7,147 bases of DNA, from the NCBI GenBank assembly GCA_026389955.1, contig JAPLGY010000486.1:1-7147 (forward strand), written 5' to 3'. Under the pieces are notes generated by a model that saw nothing but the letters and a program-made list of their open reading frames with translations, had not been told where the DNA came from and ran no database searches. The position numbers and the translations under genes are program-made. Source of the stretch: Caldilinea sp. GTDB lineage: Bacteria; Chloroflexota; Anaerolineae; Caldilineales; Caldilineaceae. Below, piece by piece: positions 6,874 to 7,147 of this stretch (position 1 is its first letter; each line of letters begins with the position of its first letter).

Positions 6874-6928
6874 TCCAAGGTGAGATTCCCTGATTCATCT
6901 CTATAGCAGCTGCGGATCTCACCTTGGA
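6874..6928. repeat. Perfect 13-bp inverted repeat between the two permease genes
   Basis: TCCAAGGTGAGAT (6874-6886) and its exact complement (6916-6928) flank a 29-base loop that contains the palindrome GCAGCTGC (6906-6913). On the - strand the stem begins 6 bases after the stop of the MalF-type gene and ends well before the MalG-type start. No T-run follows, so it is more likely an mRNA-stabilising or partial-termination hairpin, or a dispersed repeat, than a strong terminator. GATTC also recurs three times nearby (6862, 6884, 6892). Confidence 0.8.
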
Positions 6929-6934
6929 GTCACC

Positions 6935-7147
6935 TCAGAATTCGAAACTTTCACGCAGATAACGCATCTGGATGTAGGCAATGACGGCGATGACCAGAAA
7001 CAGACACACGGCCAGCGCCGACGCCGAGCCCATCTCGAAGAAACGGAACCCTTCGTCATAGATATCGAGCATGAGGACCCGGCTGGCTGTGCCCGGGCCG
7101 CCGCCCGACATCAGCCAGGGCTCGACAAAGACTTGGAAGCCGCCGAT
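6935..7147 (-). CDS. MalF-type sugar ABC transporter permease, 3' end only
   Basis: The last 70 residues of a CUT1 permease, the membrane partner of the MalG-type subunit downstream. The reading frame is open from the window edge to the TGA at 6935-6937. Visible family features are IGGFQVFVEPWLMSGGGPGTASRVLMLDIYDEGFRFFEMGSA and then the final membrane helix ALAVCLFLVIAVIAYIQMRYL with a short charged tail. The FxVFxEPxLMxxGGPGxA signature is typical of this subunit. The EAA loop and earlier helices lie outside the window to the right, as would the solute-binding protein usually encoded upstream. Confidence 0.92.
   Translation of the reverse strand: MGGFQVFVEPWLMSGGGPGTASRVLMLDIYDEGFRFFEMGSASALAVCLFLVIAVIAYIQMRYLRESFEF

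Overview
The window (7147 bp, mostly GC-rich) looks like chromosomal DNA from an uncultured or environmental bacterium, with Chloroflexota (Anaerolineae/Caldilineae type) as the best guess. That guess rests on the gene families, on the GC-rich palindromic tandem repeats, and on the CUT1 sugar-transport plus glycoside-hydrolase operon. It is an inference from style, not a proven assignment.

Layout. Bases 1-351 hold a tandem array of about 5.5 units of 63-64 bp with two interleaved hairpin subtypes. Bases 352-527 are an AT-richer non-coding stretch. Bases 528-1744 hold an ISAs1-family transposase on the + strand, broken by a single-base deletion near 1076; the probable right end of the IS is at 1759. 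Between the IS and the next gene is a perfect 22-bp inverted repeat (1800-1869) with a small nested hairpin. From 7147 down to 1934 everything is on the - strand and reads as one operon-like run: the 3' end of a MalF-type sugar ABC permease (cut by the window edge), a MalG-type permease, a short chimeric ORF, a GH127 (beta-L-arabinofuranosidase family) enzyme, and a 477-residue ferritin-like protein of unknown function.

How the genes fit together. The two permeases would import an oligosaccharide or monosaccharide through an ABC importer whose binding protein would be expected upstream, outside the window. GH127 would trim arabinofuranosyl-type (or related plant-wall) side chains. The ferritin-like protein probably shares the transcript, but its role cannot be read from sequence.

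The most striking point is decay or rearrangement inside a superficially neat operon. The ORF at 5453-5983 joins the first third of a cellulase-like TIM-barrel protein directly to the last ~60 residues of a uroporphyrinogen-decarboxylase-family protein, in frame, as if a deletion had removed the 3' part of one gene and the 5' part of another. The MalG-type permease lacks about 20 residues where a membrane segment normally lies. The transposase has lost one base. Together these suggest either a locus in decay or assembly and sequencing artefacts, and read mapping would separate the two. I see no clearly new defence or mobile system. The best candidates for something undescribed are the two-part ferritin-like protein, the domain-swapped ORF and the hairpin repeat array.
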